DNA from: Pseudomonas sp. BCA17
Lineage (GTDB): Bacteria > Pseudomonadota > Gammaproteobacteria > Pseudomonadales > Pseudomonadaceae
Direction of reading: 5' to 3'
Assembly: GCF_004519405.1 (NCBI RefSeq)
Contig: NZ_SGWI01000002.1
Location: 434,001-498,000, forward strand
DNA length: 64,000 nt
Positions 45,614 to 60,655 of the stretch are shown in pieces (within the stretch, counting starts at the first letter, position 1; the number at the start of each line of letters is the position of its first letter). A program made the translations under genes and the position numbers. The notes beneath the pieces were generated by a model. It was not told the origin of the DNA, did no database searches, and was given only the letters and a program-made list of their open reading frames with translations.

Positions 45614-46483
45614 TTAATTCTTCGCGACAGCGGGTTGTGCTGCCGTGGGCGCAACCGGTGTACGCCAGCCGACGGCCAGGCCGTTGGCGTAACGCAGGTC
45701 GACGCTCGCAATGTTCGTAATCTGTTCTTTCAAGGTTTTGTCATAGATGGCAATAAAGCGGCGCATCTTCTCCACCAAGCGGTCGCGTCCCAGCAACAAC
45801 TCGATGCCCGGGCCGGAACTGCCTGCCCCGGTCGTCAAAAACCAGCTGCCCCGCTCACGCAACTCCAGGCGTGCGATGGAGAAGCCCAGTGGCCGCAGCA
45901 TCTGGCTCAACGCCTGATACTGCTGCATCACTTGCTGTTGCGCCCGCTGCGGCCCGAACAGCTGCGGCAGGTGCTCGTAGTTGGCCACTTCACGCGGCGC
46001 GAACGCCTGCCCCTGGTTGTTCAACAGCGCGCCATCGCCCCAACGGGCCACGGGCAGCTGTTCTTCCAGGCGGATCGTCACTTGGTCCGGCCACACACGG
46101 CGGACTTCGGCGTGGGCGATCCACGGCATCTGTTCAAGCTCCGAGCGCATGCCGGCCAGGTCGATGGTGAAGAAGCTCGCCGACAGGTACGGGCCGATGC
46201 GCTGCTGCACTGCCTGCTGGCTGATGTAGCTCAAGTCGCCCTGCACACTGATCTTGGTGATCGGTCGGTCGGCATACGGCAACAGACGCTGGGCACCCTC
46301 GTAGGTGCCGAAACCCAACACCACCAGCAGCACCGGCCAGAACAGCGCCTTGAGAAAACCAAAGTTGGCTTTCGGCAAGCGCACCGACATCGGCTCTTTA
46401 GCCACCATCCGGCTGGCACCCCGCGGCACCGGCTTGCGGCTCGGTGCTTGTGGGGGCTGATGACGAAGCGATGCGCCGTTCAT
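45614..46483 (-). CDS. ftsQ: FtsQ, divisome POTRA-domain protein
   Basis: A 289-aa bitopic inner-membrane protein linking early and late division proteins (FtsB/FtsL). A basic cytoplasmic N-terminus precedes one membrane span ([19 protein letters not shown]), a POTRA domain ([29 protein letters not shown]) and the FtsQ domain ([34 protein letters not shown]). The start at 46483 (MNGASLRHQ) is chosen; the frame is open upstream only as overlap with ddl. It lies four bases after ddl. Confidence 0.96.
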   Translation of the reverse strand: MNGASLRHQPPQAPSRKPVPRGASRMVAKEPMSVRLPKANFGFLKALFWPVLLVVLGFGTYEGAQRLLPYADRPITKISVQGDLSYISQQAVQQRIGPYLSASFFTIDLAGMRSELEQMPWIAHAEVRRVWPDQVTIRLEEQLPVARWGDGALLNNQGQAFAPREVANYEHLPQLFGPQRAQQQVMQQYQALSQMLRPLGFSIARLELRERGSWFLTTGAGSSGPGIELLLGRDRLVEKMRRFIAIYDKTLKEQITNIASVDLRYANGLAVGWRTPVAPTAAQPAVAKN

Positions 46484-46487
46484 GTTC

Positions 46488-48878
<2,391 letters not shown>

Positions 48879-48886
<8 letters not shown>

Positions 48887-49949
48887 GGGCCACCTCCAGG
48901 CAGATGTCGACCACGGTGCGGGTTGCGTCAGGTTTGGCCAGGCGGCTTGCGGTGCTCGCCATGTTGCTGAGTCGTTGCGGTTGCATCAAAACCTCGGTCA
49001 GGCGTGCGGCCAAATCGGCGGCGCCAGTCGTTCTTTGCGGCAGCAGGAAGGCAGCGCCTTCCCCGGCCAAATATTCGGCGTTGCGGGTCTGGTGATCGTC
49101 GATGGCGTGGGGCAAAGGCACCAGCAACGACGGCAGACCGGCGGCGGCCAGTTCACTGACGGTCAGCGCACCAGCGCGGCAGACCACCAGGTCGGCCCAG
49201 CCATAGGCATGGGCCATGTCTTTGATGAAGGGCTGTACGTTCGCCTCCACACCGGCCTCGCGGTAGCGCTTGGCGGTGACTTCACCGTGATCCTTGCCGG
49301 CCTGATGGAAGATCTCCGGACGCAACTCCACAGGGAGTTGCGCCACCGCTTCCGGCAGCAATTTGTTCAGAGGCTCGGAGCCCAGGCTTCCGCCCAGGAT
49401 CAGCAGGTGAGCCTTGCGCCCGGCCAGGGCCTGGCGCGCGATATCCATAAACAGCTCGGTGCGTACCGGATTGCCGGTGGTACGCAGTTTGTCCGATGCG
49501 CCAAAGGTCTTCGGGAAGGCCTCGCACACCCGTGCAGCCAACGGCACCAACAGGCGGTTGGCAGTGCCGGCAACGGCGTTCTGCTCGTGCACGATCACCG
49601 GCACGCCGGCAAGCTTTGCCGCAACGCCACCCGGGCCGGTCACATAGCCGCCAAACCCGAGCACGCACACTGGCTGCAATTGACGAATGATCTTGCGTGC
49701 CTGCCACACCGCCTTGAGCAATACAAACGGTGCCTTGAGCAGGGACAATTTGCTTTTGCCACGCAAGCCGGTGACGTTGATCAGATGCAAGGGCAGGCCG
49801 GCATTCGGTACCAGATCGTTTTCGATGCCGCGCGGCGTACCCAGCCAATGCACCGTATAGCCACGGCTCTGGAATTCACGGGCGCAAGCCAGGGCCGGGA
49901 ACACATGGCCCCCGGTGCCGCCCGCCATGATCAGCACGTTAGCGCCCAT
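48879..49949 (-). CDS. murG: MurG, lipid II-forming GlcNAc transferase
   Basis: MurG adds GlcNAc to lipid I at the inner face of the membrane. The 356-aa GT28 enzyme begins [23 protein letters not shown] (donor/acceptor G-loop), continues with [43 protein letters not shown], and the UDP-GlcNAc-binding [36 protein letters not shown]. It overlaps ftsW by 11 bases. Confidence 0.97.
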
Positions 49950-51162
49950 GAGATGGCTCCTCGGCGAAGTCGCTTTCGCTGAACTCCATCTCTTCGCTGC
50001 CCAGGTGGGTTCGACTCTCCCACTCGATGCGCAGCAACAAGCCCAGGCACACGCAGCAGATCACCAACGAACTGCCGCCGTAACTGAGGAACGGCAAGGT
50101 CAGGCCCTTGGTCGGCAGCAGGCCGACGTTCACCCCGATGTTGATCAGGAACTGGCCGATCCACAGGAACGACAAGCCGTATGCCACATAGGCGGCGAAA
50201 TACTGTTTGGCCTTCTCGGCCCACAAGCCGATGTACATGCCGCGTACGCACACGAACAAGAACAGCGCGACGGTGCACAACGACCCGACTACGCCCAGCT
50301 CTTCGGCGAGTACCGAGAATACGAAGTCGGTATGCGCTTCCGGCAGGTAGAACTGCTTCTGCACACTGTTGCCCAGGCCCACGCCCAGCCACTCGCCGCG
50401 ACCGAAGGCGATCAGCGCCTGGGTCAACTGGTAGCCGGAGCCGAACTGGTCGGACCATGGGTCGGTAAAGGTGATCAGACGCGCCATACGATAGGGTTGC
50501 GCCTGGACCAGAATCGTCACGGCCGCGACCGCCAGCACCACCATCAAGGTAAAGCGGAACAGGCCCACGCCGCCAAGGAACAACATCGCTGCCGCCGCGC
50601 CCATCATTACGACGGTTGCTCCGAAGTCGGGCTCCATCAGCAACAGGCCGGCCATCGGCAGCAGCACGATGAACGGCTTGAAGAAGCCCATCCAGCTTTC
50701 GCGCACTTCTTTCTGGCGACGTACCAGGTAGCCGGCGAGGTAGATCACCACGAACACCTTGGCGATTTCCGACGGCTGCACGTTGAACGCACCGAAGCCG
50801 ATCCAGCGCATCGAACCGTTCACCTCGCGACCGATACCGGGCAGGATCACCATCACCAACAAGCCGAACGCACCGATCAGCATCATCCAGCCCAGGCGTT
50901 GCCAGGTGGCAATAGGGATCATCATGGTGACAACGCAGGCACCGAGGCCGATCACCAGGTACACCAGGTGACGGATCATCATGTACAGCGTGTTGCCCGA
51001 CTGCACCGCGGCCACTTCGGAAGATGCCGAAGTGATCATCACCAAGCCCAGGCCCAACAGTGCAAGGCAACCGGCGAGCATCGGGAAATCGAGGTCGATA
51101 CCGCGTCCGGTGATGATCGGCGACGGGTAGGGCTTGATGATGTTTCTGAAATTCATGCTCAT
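49939..51162 (-). CDS. ftsW: FtsW, septal peptidoglycan glycosyltransferase (SEDS)
   Basis: FtsW is the SEDS polymerase that works with FtsI at the septum. The 407-aa protein has ten hydrophobic spans and the SEDS signatures NGSMRWIGFGAFNVQPSEIAKVFVVIYLAGYLVRR, MEPDFGATVV, and a C-terminal LLPTKGLTLPFLSYGGSSLV. The N-terminus extends into a short cytoplasmic tail. It overlaps murG and murD by a few bases, so the three are coupled. Confidence 0.97.
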   Translation of the reverse strand: MSMNFRNIIKPYPSPIITGRGIDLDFPMLAGCLALLGLGLVMITSASSEVAAVQSGNTLYMMIRHLVYLVIGLGACVVTMMIPIATWQRLGWMMLIGAFGLLVMVILPGIGREVNGSMRWIGFGAFNVQPSEIAKVFVVIYLAGYLVRRQKEVRESWMGFFKPFIVLLPMAGLLLMEPDFGATVVMMGAAAAMLFLGGVGLFRFTLMVVLAVAAVTILVQAQPYRMARLITFTDPWSDQFGSGYQLTQALIAFGRGEWLGVGLGNSVQKQFYLPEAHTDFVFSVLAEELGVVGSLCTVALFLFVCVRGMYIGLWAEKAKQYFAAYVAYGLSFLWIGQFLINIGVNVGLLPTKGLTLPFLSYGGSSLVICCVCLGLLLRIEWESRTHLGSEEMEFSESDFAEEPSHGR

Positions 51163-52505
51163 GCCAAGGCCTCCACGGCGCGGGCGAACAGCTGGCCGCG
51201 CTCTTCGTAGTTCTTGAACATGTCGAAACTGGCGCAGGCTGGCGACAGCAGCACCGCATCACCTGGCTGGGCCAGGGCTTTGCATTGGGCGATGGCGTCG
51301 TCCAGCGAGGTGGCGCGCACTTGCGCCACGGCATCGCCAAGGGCGGCGGCGATCAGGTCGGAGTCGCGCCCCATCAGCACCACCGCGCGGCAATGTTCAG
51401 CTACCGGGCCTTTGAGGTCCTTGAAGTCGGCGCCCTTGCCGTCGCCACCGGCGATCAGCACCAGCTTGCCCTCGATATCGGCACCGAGGCCTTCGATGGC
51501 AGCCAGCGCCGCACCGACGTTGGTAGCCTTGGAGTCGTTGTAATAGCTGACGCCATTCAGATCGCGCACCCACTGGCAGCGATGCTCGAGGCCGCCAAAG
51601 GTACGCAGTGCCGACAACATGGCGTCAAACGGCAGGCCAACGGCATGCCCGAGCGCCAGCGCCGCCAGGGCGTTGGACTGGTTATGAGCACCACGGATTT
51701 TCAGCTCGCGCACCGGCATCAGGTTCTGGAATTCGAAGGCCAGGTATTTCTCGCCGTTCTCTTCACGGATGCCGAAGGCTTTGAAATCGGGTTTGCCGAG
51801 ACCGAAGGTCCAGCACGGCAGGCCCTCGCTCATCAGCGGACGGCTCAAGGCGTCCTGACGATTGACCACCACCTGTCTGGCATCACGGAAGATCCGGTGC
51901 TTGGCCAGGTGATACGCCGGCAGGCCGCTGTAGCGGTCCATGTGGTCTTCGCTGACGTTCAACACGGTGGCTACTTCGGCACCCAGGTCATGGGTGGTTT
52001 CCAGTTGGAAGCTCGACAGCTCCATCACGTACAGCTCGATGTCGTCGCTGAGCAAATCCAGTGCAGGAGTGCCGAGGTTGCCGCCCACGGCCACGCGCTT
52101 GCCGGCCGCCAACGCCATGTCCCCGACCAGGGTGGTCACGGTGCTTTTCGCATTGGAGCCGCTGATGGCCACGATCGGCGCCTTCGCGTTACGCGCGAAC
52201 AGGTCGATATCGCCCGACAGCTTCACGCCACGTGCCGCCGCAGCTTGCAGGGCTGGTGTCGCCAGGGCCAGGCCGGGGCTCACGTAGAGCTCGTCGGCAC
52301 GGCACAGAAACTCGACATCCAGCTCGCCACAACGCACTTCCACGTGCGGGTAGTCACGGCGCAGCGTGACCAGCTCCGGTGGATTTTCCCGCGTATCGGC
52401 CACGGCGAACGACACACCCCGGTTCGCCAGGAAGCGAACCAGGGACATGCCGCTCTTGCCGAGGCCGACAACGATGCGGAAATGGTCTGAAGCGATCAGG
52501 GACAC
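51159..52505 (-). CDS. murD: MurD, UDP-MurNAc-L-Ala-D-Glu ligase
   Basis: MurD adds D-glutamate to the nucleotide precursor. The 448-aa sequence shows a Rossmann start (FRIVVGLGKSGMSLVRFLANRG), the ATP loop AISGSNAKSTVTTLVGDMALAAG (SNAKS in place of the usual TNGKS), ELSSFQLETT and NVSEDHMDRY, and the C-terminal YYNDSKATNVGAALAAIEGL and LLSPACASFDMFKNYEERGQLF. The loop variant SGSNAKST is also the form known from other pseudomonads, so I do not treat it as a defect. Confidence 0.96.
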   Translation of the reverse strand: MSLIASDHFRIVVGLGKSGMSLVRFLANRGVSFAVADTRENPPELVTLRRDYPHVEVRCGELDVEFLCRADELYVSPGLALATPALQAAAARGVKLSGDIDLFARNAKAPIVAISGSNAKSTVTTLVGDMALAAGKRVAVGGNLGTPALDLLSDDIELYVMELSSFQLETTHDLGAEVATVLNVSEDHMDRYSGLPAYHLAKHRIFRDARQVVVNRQDALSRPLMSEGLPCWTFGLGKPDFKAFGIREENGEKYLAFEFQNLMPVRELKIRGAHNQSNALAALALGHAVGLPFDAMLSALRTFGGLEHRCQWVRDLNGVSYYNDSKATNVGAALAAIEGLGADIEGKLVLIAGGDGKGADFKDLKGPVAEHCRAVVLMGRDSDLIAAALGDAVAQVRATSLDDAIAQCKALAQPGDAVLLSPACASFDMFKNYEERGQLFARAVEALA

Positions 52506-52511
52506 TCGTTT

Positions 52512-53594
52512 CTACCTCAGTTTCAGGGTGGCAAGGCCGATCAGCACGAGAATCACGGTGATGATCCAGAAACGGACGATCACGCGTGGCTCGGGCCAGC
52601 CCTTGAGTTCAAAGTGGTGGTGAATCGGCGCCATGCGGAACACACGGCGCCCGGTCAATTTGAAGGAAGCCACCTGGATGACCACCGACAGGGTTTCCAT
52701 CACGAACACGCCGCCCATGATGAACAGCACGATTTCCTGGCGCACGATCACTGCGATGGTGCCCAGAGCTGCGCCCAGTGCCAGTGCGCCGACGTCGCCC
52801 ATGAAGACTTGCGCCGGGTAGGTGTTGAACCACAGGAAGCCCAGCCCGGCGCCGATCAGCGCGCCACAGAATACGATCAGTTCACCCGCGCCCGGTACGT
52901 AGGGAATCAGCAGGTATTCAGCGAATTTCACGTTACCCGACAGGTAGCAGAAGATGCCGAGCGCGCCGCCCACCATCACCGTCGGCATGATCGCCAGGCC
53001 ATCCAGGCCGTCGGTCAGGTTCACCGCGTTGCTGGAGCCGACGATCACGAAGTAGGTCAGCACCACGAAACCAATGCCGAGGGGAATGCTGGCGTCTTTG
53101 AGCATCGGGATGATCAAAGTGGTTTCAACGGCGCTTGGCGCAGTGGTGTAGAGGAAAATTGCAGCGGCGAGCCCGAACACCGACTGCCAGAAATATTTCC
53201 AGCGGCTTGGCAGCCCCTTGGAGTTTTTCTCGATCACTTTGCGGTAGTCGTCCACCCAGCCGATGGCACCGAACAACAGGGTCACCAGCAACACCACCCA
53301 CACATAGCGGTTGTGCAGGTCGGCCCACAGCAAGGTGCTGATACCGATGGACGACAGGATCAACGCGCCGCCCATGGTCGGGGTGCCGGACTTGGACAGG
53401 TGCGACTGCGGGCCGTCATTGCGAACCGATTGACCAATTTGCAGGTTCTGCAGGGTACGGATCATCCACGGCCCCAGGAACAGCGACAGAGACAGCGCGG
53501 TCAGCACACCCAGAATCCCGCGCAGGGTCAGGTACTGAAAGACCGCGAAGCCTTTGTAGAACTGTTGCAGATACTCAGCCAGCAGCAGCAGCAT
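52512..53594 (-). CDS. mraY: MraY, lipid I synthase
   Basis: MraY transfers phospho-MurNAc-pentapeptide to undecaprenyl phosphate. The 360-aa protein has ten membrane spans and the family motifs [20 protein letters not shown] (Asp pair), [16 protein letters not shown] and [15 protein letters not shown]. The ATG at 53594 overlaps the murF stop (as ATGA or similar); a longer frame to 53621 is overlap only. It is followed by murD after six bases. Confidence 0.97.
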   Translation of the reverse strand: MLLLLAEYLQQFYKGFAVFQYLTLRGILGVLTALSLSLFLGPWMIRTLQNLQIGQSVRNDGPQSHLSKSGTPTMGGALILSSIGISTLLWADLHNRYVWVVLLVTLLFGAIGWVDDYRKVIEKNSKGLPSRWKYFWQSVFGLAAAIFLYTTAPSAVETTLIIPMLKDASIPLGIGFVVLTYFVIVGSSNAVNLTDGLDGLAIMPTVMVGGALGIFCYLSGNVKFAEYLLIPYVPGAGELIVFCGALIGAGLGFLWFNTYPAQVFMGDVGALALGAALGTIAVIVRQEIVLFIMGGVFVMETLSVVIQVASFKLTGRRVFRMAPIHHHFELKGWPEPRVIVRFWIITVILVLIGLATLKLR

Positions 53595-54964
53595 TAATGT
53601 TTCTCCGTACTTGAGCCACACAAGGCCGCGACGACGTTTTCCATCACCGCGCTGCGCGATCCCTTGATCAAAATAGTGGTGTTTTTGTCTTGTTCCGCCG
53701 CCGTCAGCGCCTGGATCAATTCAGCCTGGGTCGCGAAGTGTCGCGCGCCGGGGCCAAAGGCGTTGACGGCGTGCGCCATGTTCGAACCGACGGCGTAAAG
53801 CGCATCGACTTTGCCGGCGGCGTAGGCACCGACTTCGCGGTGGCCTTGTTCAGCCCAGTCGCCCAATTCGCCGATATCGCCCAGCACCAGCACCTTGCGT
53901 CCGTCAAAGCCTTTGAGCAGATCCACGGCAGCATTGATGGAGGATGGGTTGGCGTTGTAAGTGTCATCAATGACGCGCATGCCGTTGGTTGCCAACTGCG
54001 CCACGGTGCGCCCCTTGACCGGCTGCACCGCGCCCAGGCCAGTAGCGATACCGAACAACGACACCCCCAGGGCGTGGGCGGCGGCGGCGGCGGCCAGGGC
54101 ATTGGCTACGTTATGGTTGCCGAGCAGATTAAGTTGCACCTGCTCACTCCCCTGCGGCGTGTGCAAAGTGAATGACGGACAGCCGCGGGCATCGACAGTG
54201 ATACCGGAAGCATGGAAGTCAGCGGCTGCGTTCAGTACGGCAAACGTCAGGATCTTGCGACCAGCAGCGCGCACGCGCCAGGTCTCGAAGGCCTTGTCGT
54301 CGAGATTCAATACCGCGGTGCCCGAAGCAGCCAGGCCTTCAAGGATTTCACCCTTGGCTTCGACGATCTTCTGCGGGCCGCCGAACTCGCCGACGTGGGC
54401 AGTACCGGCATTGCTGATAATCGTCACGTGAGGCTTGGTCAGCGCCACGGTGTAGGCAATTTCGCCAATACGCGAGGCTCCCAGTTCGATCACTGCCGCC
54501 GTGTGTTCCGGGGCCAGTTCGAGCAGGGTCAGCGGAGCGCCGAAATCATTGTTCAGGTTGCCACGGGTAGCGAGTACCGGCCCACGCGTGCGCAGCACAC
54601 CGGCGAGCAACTCTTTGACCGTGGTCTTGCCGCTGGAGCCGGTGATGGCTGCGACAGGCTTGTCGAACGCGGCGCGGTTCAGCGCGCCCAACTGACCGAG
54701 GGCCAAGCGGGTATCGGCGACCAGCAATTGCGGCAAGGTGGAGTCCGCGACTTCACGTTGCACCAGGGCACCAACGGCGCCTTTGGCGGCAACCTCGTTC
54801 AGGTAATCGTGACCGTCAAAACGCGGGCCGGCCAAGGCAACAAACAACTGGCCTGGCTTGATGTTACGGCTGTCGATACTGACACCGTCGAAGCTGCAGT
54901 CGCTCGACAACATGCGGGCCGAAAGGGCCTGGGTCAGCTCGCTGAACTTCATCGCTTTAAGCAT
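53594..54964 (-). CDS. murF: MurF, UDP-MurNAc-tripeptide-D-Ala-D-Ala ligase
   Basis: MurF adds D-Ala-D-Ala to the precursor. The 456-aa sequence has ATP loop [52 protein letters not shown], and C-terminal [23 protein letters not shown] and [18 protein letters not shown]. The ATG at 54964 is used because GGGAGG lies six bases before it; the frame extends to a TTG at 54970 and there is another ATG at 54952. It overlaps the end of murE. Confidence 0.96.
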   Translation of the reverse strand: MLKAMKFSELTQALSARMLSSDCSFDGVSIDSRNIKPGQLFVALAGPRFDGHDYLNEVAAKGAVGALVQREVADSTLPQLLVADTRLALGQLGALNRAAFDKPVAAITGSSGKTTVKELLAGVLRTRGPVLATRGNLNNDFGAPLTLLELAPEHTAAVIELGASRIGEIAYTVALTKPHVTIISNAGTAHVGEFGGPQKIVEAKGEILEGLAASGTAVLNLDDKAFETWRVRAAGRKILTFAVLNAAADFHASGITVDARGCPSFTLHTPQGSEQVQLNLLGNHNVANALAAAAAAHALGVSLFGIATGLGAVQPVKGRTVAQLATNGMRVIDDTYNANPSSINAAVDLLKGFDGRKVLVLGDIGELGDWAEQGHREVGAYAAGKVDALYAVGSNMAHAVNAFGPGARHFATQAELIQALTAAEQDKNTTILIKGSRSAVMENVVAALCGSSTEKH

Positions 54965-56419
54965 GGGCAACCTCCCAGGCGGTCAAGGCATGATCGGCCT
55001 CGACCAGGTCGGAGAAGGCATGGCGTTCGCCGTTGATTTCCTGGTAGTCCTCGTGGCCTTTACCAGCCAGCACCACCACATCGTCAGCACCGGCGCTGGC
55101 GATCAATTGGGCAATGGCTGCACCACGACCTGCGACGAAAGTGGCCTTGGAGGCATCTTTGAAGCCGGCACGGATGTCGTCGAAAATCTGGCTCGGATTT
55201 TCGCTGCGCGGGTTATCGTCGGTCACGAGCACGCCGTCGGCCAGGCGCTCGACGATCTCGGCCATCAAGGGGCGCTTGCCCCGATCGCGATCACCGCCGC
55301 AGCCGAACAGGCAGAGCAGCTTGCCCTTGACGTGTGGGCGCAGCGCCACAAGGACTTTTTCGAGGGCATCCGGGGTGTGGGCATAATCGACCACCACCAA
55401 CGGCTGCGAACCGCCACCGAGACGCTGCATGCGACCCACCGGGCCTTCAAGCTTCGGCAGGACTTTAAGGATTTCGTCGAGGGCATAATCCAGGCCGAGC
55501 AACGCGCCGATAGCGGCAAGGACGTTACTCAGGTTGAAGCGCCCCAACAGGGTGCTGCGCAAATGATGCTCGCCTTGTGGCGTCACCAGCGTAGCGAGCA
55601 CGCCTTCGTCATTGAATTGGGCTTCGCGGCAATACAAGTAGGCGCTGGCGTCTTCCAGGCTGTAGCTGATCAGGCGCGACTCACGCTCTTCAGCCGCCAA
55701 CTGGCGACCGAATTCGTCATCGAGGTTCACCACCCGGCACTTCAGGTCATTCCAGGCAAACAGCTTGGCCTTTTCGGCAGCGTAGGCCTCCATGGTGCCG
55801 TGGTAGTCCAGGTGATCGCGGGACAGGTTGGTCATCACCGCCACATCAAAGGCCAGCGCAGCAACGCGCCCCTGGTGCAAACCGTGGGAAGACACTTCCA
55901 TGGCAACCGCCTTGGCACCCGCCTTTTTCAGGTCGGCCAGGGTCGCTTGCACGGCGATCGGGTTCGGCGTGGTATGCAGGCCGCTTTGCAATGCACCGTA
56001 AAAGCCGGTGCCCAGAGTACCCACAATGCCGCAGTGCTGGCCCAACAGGTCAAGCGCCTGGGCGACCAGTTGGGTCACGCTGGTCTTGCCGTTGGTACCG
56101 GTCACGCCCACCAGGTTCAATTGGCGGCTCGGGTCGCCATAGAAACGCCCGGCGATATCGGACAATTGTGCTGCAAGGCCCTTGACCGGAATCAGCGGTA
56201 CGTCGGTGATCGGCAGCACGGTGGCGCCTTCCACTTCATAAGCCACGGCCGCAGCGCCGCGTTGCAACGCATCGGCAATATGTTCACGGCCATCGAATTT
56301 GCCGCCAGGCACCGCCAGGAACAGGTCTCCGGCACGTACGCTGCGGCTATCCAGGCTCAGCTCGCGAATCAACAGGTCGCGACCGGCGTGGGCGAAAATC
56401 TTGTTCAGGCTAAGAGACA

Positions 56420-56420
<1 letters not shown>
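54957..56420 (-). CDS. murE: MurE, UDP-MurNAc-L-Ala-D-Glu-mDAP ligase
   Basis: MurE adds the third stem residue. The DNPR sequence (VTDDNPRSENPSQIFDDI) is the motif that selects meso-diaminopimelate, as expected in Gram-negatives. The 487-aa protein also has LSLDSRSVRAGDLFLAVPG, the ATP loop VTGTNGKTSVTQLVAQAL, MEVSSHGLHQGRV and SRDHLDYHGTMEAY. The start overlaps the ftsI stop (TGATG), so translation is coupled. Confidence 0.97.
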
Positions 56421-58451
<2,031 letters not shown>

Positions 58452-58455
<4 letters not shown>

Positions 58456-59399
58456 CGCAACTTCTCCGCGACACGCATGACGGCACTACGGGAACGCGGG
58501 TTGGCCTTGAGTTCGGCTTCGGAAGCGAACTGCGCTTTGCCATGGATCTTGATTTTCGGCACAAAGGCTTCGAAACGCACCGGCAGGTTGCGCGGCAGGT
58601 TATCCGACTCACCCTTGGCCAGGCGACGCATGAACAGTTTGACGATGCGGTCTTCCAGAGAGTGGAAGCTGATCACCACCAGGCGACCGCCCACTTCCAA
58701 GGCGTCCAGCGCGGCTTCGAGGCCGGCTTCCAGATCGCCCAATTCGTTATTGACGTGAATACGCAGCCCCTGGAACGCGCGGGTGGCCGGGTTTTTGCCT
58801 TTTTCCCACGCCGGGTTGGCGACCTTCAGCACTTCGGCCAGGTCGGCGGTCCGTTCGAACGGCTGGATCTCGCGGCGCTCGACCACGGCGCGGGCCATGC
58901 GGCCGGCGAAACGTTCTTCACCGTACTCTTTGAACACACGGGCGATTTCTTCCACCGGCGCAGTGGCGATGAACTGCGCAGCGCTGACACCCCGGGTAGG
59001 GTCCATGCGCATGTCGAGGGGGCCGTCGTTCATGAAGCTGAAGCCGCGCTCCGGGTCGTCGAGTTGCGGCGAAGACACGCCCAGATCGAGCAAAACCCCG
59101 GCCACCTTGCCTGCCATACCCCGCTCGGCCACTTCCGCACCCAGCTCGGCAAAGCTGCGCTGCACAACGACAAAGCGGCCGTCTTCGGCCGCTAGCGCTT
59201 GCCCGGTGGCAATCGCTTGAGGGTCTTTGTCGAATCCGAGGAGTTTGCCGTCAGACCCGAGCTGGCTGAGTATCAACCGGCTATGCCCACCCCTGCCGAA
59301 GGTGCCATCCAAATAGCAGCCATCCGCACGTACGGCGAGAGCCTCAACGGCTTCGTCAAGCAGTACGGTGATGTGGTTAAAGCCGCTATCAATAGTCAC
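58452..59399 (-). CDS. rsmH: RsmH (MraW), 16S rRNA m4C1402 methyltransferase
   Basis: RsmH N4-methylates C1402 of 16S rRNA. The 315-aa sequence has [38 protein letters not shown] (SAM-binding), [32 protein letters not shown], and [22 protein letters not shown]. It overlaps mraZ and ftsL by four bases each. Its partner enzyme for the same nucleotide, RsmI, is encoded at 60656-61528. Confidence 0.97.
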
Positions 59400-59851
59400 A
59401 GGATCAAATCACGCAGTTCATCAGGCATGGCGCCCGGTTGTTGAATAGCAGCCAGGTCAGCTGCGGAAACAGCATCCCAGGCATCTTCGTCCCACAATTG
59501 GAACTTGTTCAGTTGGCCCACCAGCATTGCGCGCTTGTCGAGCTTGGCGTACTCGCGCAGACGCGGTGGCACCAGGAAACGACCACTGCCATCGAGCTCA
59601 AGGTCGACGGCATTACCAATCAGCAAACGCTGCAGGCGGCGGTTTTCTTCACGCAATGAAGGCAGAGCGCGCAACTTGGTTTCAATCAACTCCCACTCAT
59701 CGAGGGGGTAAACACATAAACAAGGGTCAACGGCGTCAATCGTGATGATTAACTGGCCTGAACTTCGCGAAATGAGCTCGTCACGATACCGGCTCGGCAT
59801 GGCGAGACGGCCTTTTGCATCGAGACTGATAGCGTTAGCTCCGCGAAACAC
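59396..59851 (-). CDS. mraZ: MraZ, dcw cluster transcriptional regulator
   Basis: MraZ is an AbrB-fold DNA-binding ring that represses the dcw promoter in E. coli. The 151-aa protein contains two MraZ repeats: [26 protein letters not shown] near the N-terminus and [36 protein letters not shown] in the second half, each with the DxxGR motif. It is the first gene of the cluster, with operator-like repeats upstream. Confidence 0.97.
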   Translation of the reverse strand: MFRGANAISLDAKGRLAMPSRYRDELISRSSGQLIITIDAVDPCLCVYPLDEWELIETKLRALPSLREENRRLQRLLIGNAVDLELDGSGRFLVPPRLREYAKLDKRAMLVGQLNKFQLWDEDAWDAVSAADLAAIQQPGAMPDELRDLIL

Positions 59852-59893
59852 AGATGCGTTTCTCCAAATTTTAGCGTTTTACGTTCAAAAAAC

Positions 59894-59919
59894 CCACTTT
59901 GTGCCACTTTCCGCCACTT
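59894..59919 (-). promoter_or_regulatory. Three MraZ-like operator repeats
   Basis: On the minus strand AAGTGG recurs three times at exactly 10-bp spacing (complements of 59894-59899, 59904-59909 and 59914-59919), giving AAGTGGC, AAGTGGC and AAGTGGG with four-base gaps. E. coli MraZ binds TGGGN repeats separated by five bases, a 10-bp period. The repeats cover the predicted RNA start and the early leader, so binding would block initiation, an autoregulatory arrangement. The match is by pattern. Confidence 0.7.
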
Positions 59920-59925
59920 GCGCAC

Positions 59926-59955
59926 ACTATAGGAATGCGCCCACCACACCGTCAA
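59926..59955 (-). promoter_or_regulatory. Main promoter of the dcw cluster
   Basis: On the minus strand TTGACG (59955-59950) and TATAGT (59931-59926) are 18 bases apart, close to the sigma70 consensus. RNA would start near 59919, giving a leader of about 68 bases before mraZ. The adjacent 59966-60207 stretch is AT-rich with two small hairpins (60054-60070 and 60130-60147), but no gene that I can support. Confidence 0.75.
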
Positions 59956-60207
59956 GGCACGGATTCAAGGAAAAGCCTTACAGAACGGAGATTTAGGAGT
60001 GTAAAACGAGGAGAAACGAGAGTTTGGCGATGTTTTTGACTCAACAACCGCAAATAGCTCATAGAGCTATGGCTTAAAGTTAAAGTGATTTATTAAGAGT
60101 AAGATTTTTTTGGTATTACGAAGATGCATCTGCCAATGATTCGGCAGGGAGGGATTCTTGCGTTACTACCGGTTTTCTGCCCGAGATTCGGACAAAAGGA
60201 AAAAGGT

Positions 60208-60560
60208 GGAGAGTCGATCTATAAGCCGGGTTCTGTCTTGAACAGTCATTCGTCTACGATGGCCATCACTGGACATCTTTAGCAACCTACCCGGTCCCAG
60301 CGCGGGCCACGCCTTGGGACCCTATTTGGTCTTGCTCCAAGTGGGGTTTACCTAGCCACGAACTGTTGCCAGTCGTGCGGTGCGCTCTTACCGCACCTTT
60401 TCACCCTTACCGGCACCGAAGTGCTTAGGCGGTTATTTTCTGTGGCACTTTCCGTAGGCTCACGCCTCCCAGGCATTACCTGGCACTTCGCCCTATGGAG
60501 CCCGGACTTTCCTCCCCCCCCTAATTCTCATAGAGGGCAGCGACTGTCCAATCGACTCTC
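60208..60560 (-). ncRNA. rnpB: RNase P RNA (rnpB)
   Basis: The catalytic RNA of RNase P that matures tRNA 5' ends. The minus strand begins GAGAGTCGATTGGACAG and contains the diagnostic GAGGAAAGTCCGGGCTCC (P4/CR-I), GCCACAGAAAA and GGTAAGGGTGAAAAGG elements, and ACAGAACCCGGCTTATAG near the 3' end. The first and last bases (GAGAGTCGAT/ATCGACTCTC) pair as the closing helix. About 353 nt is the normal size for type A RNA. After the 3' end lies TTTTTCCTTTTG, which with the terminal helix serves as terminator. Confidence 0.97.
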
Positions 60561-60655
60561 CGCCGCGCAGGTTAACGGCACGGCGGGCTTAGGACAAGTA
60601 ATAAAAGTTCAGAATGGCCATCACGTTCAGACGAAATACAGGCTCACCCCCGGAA

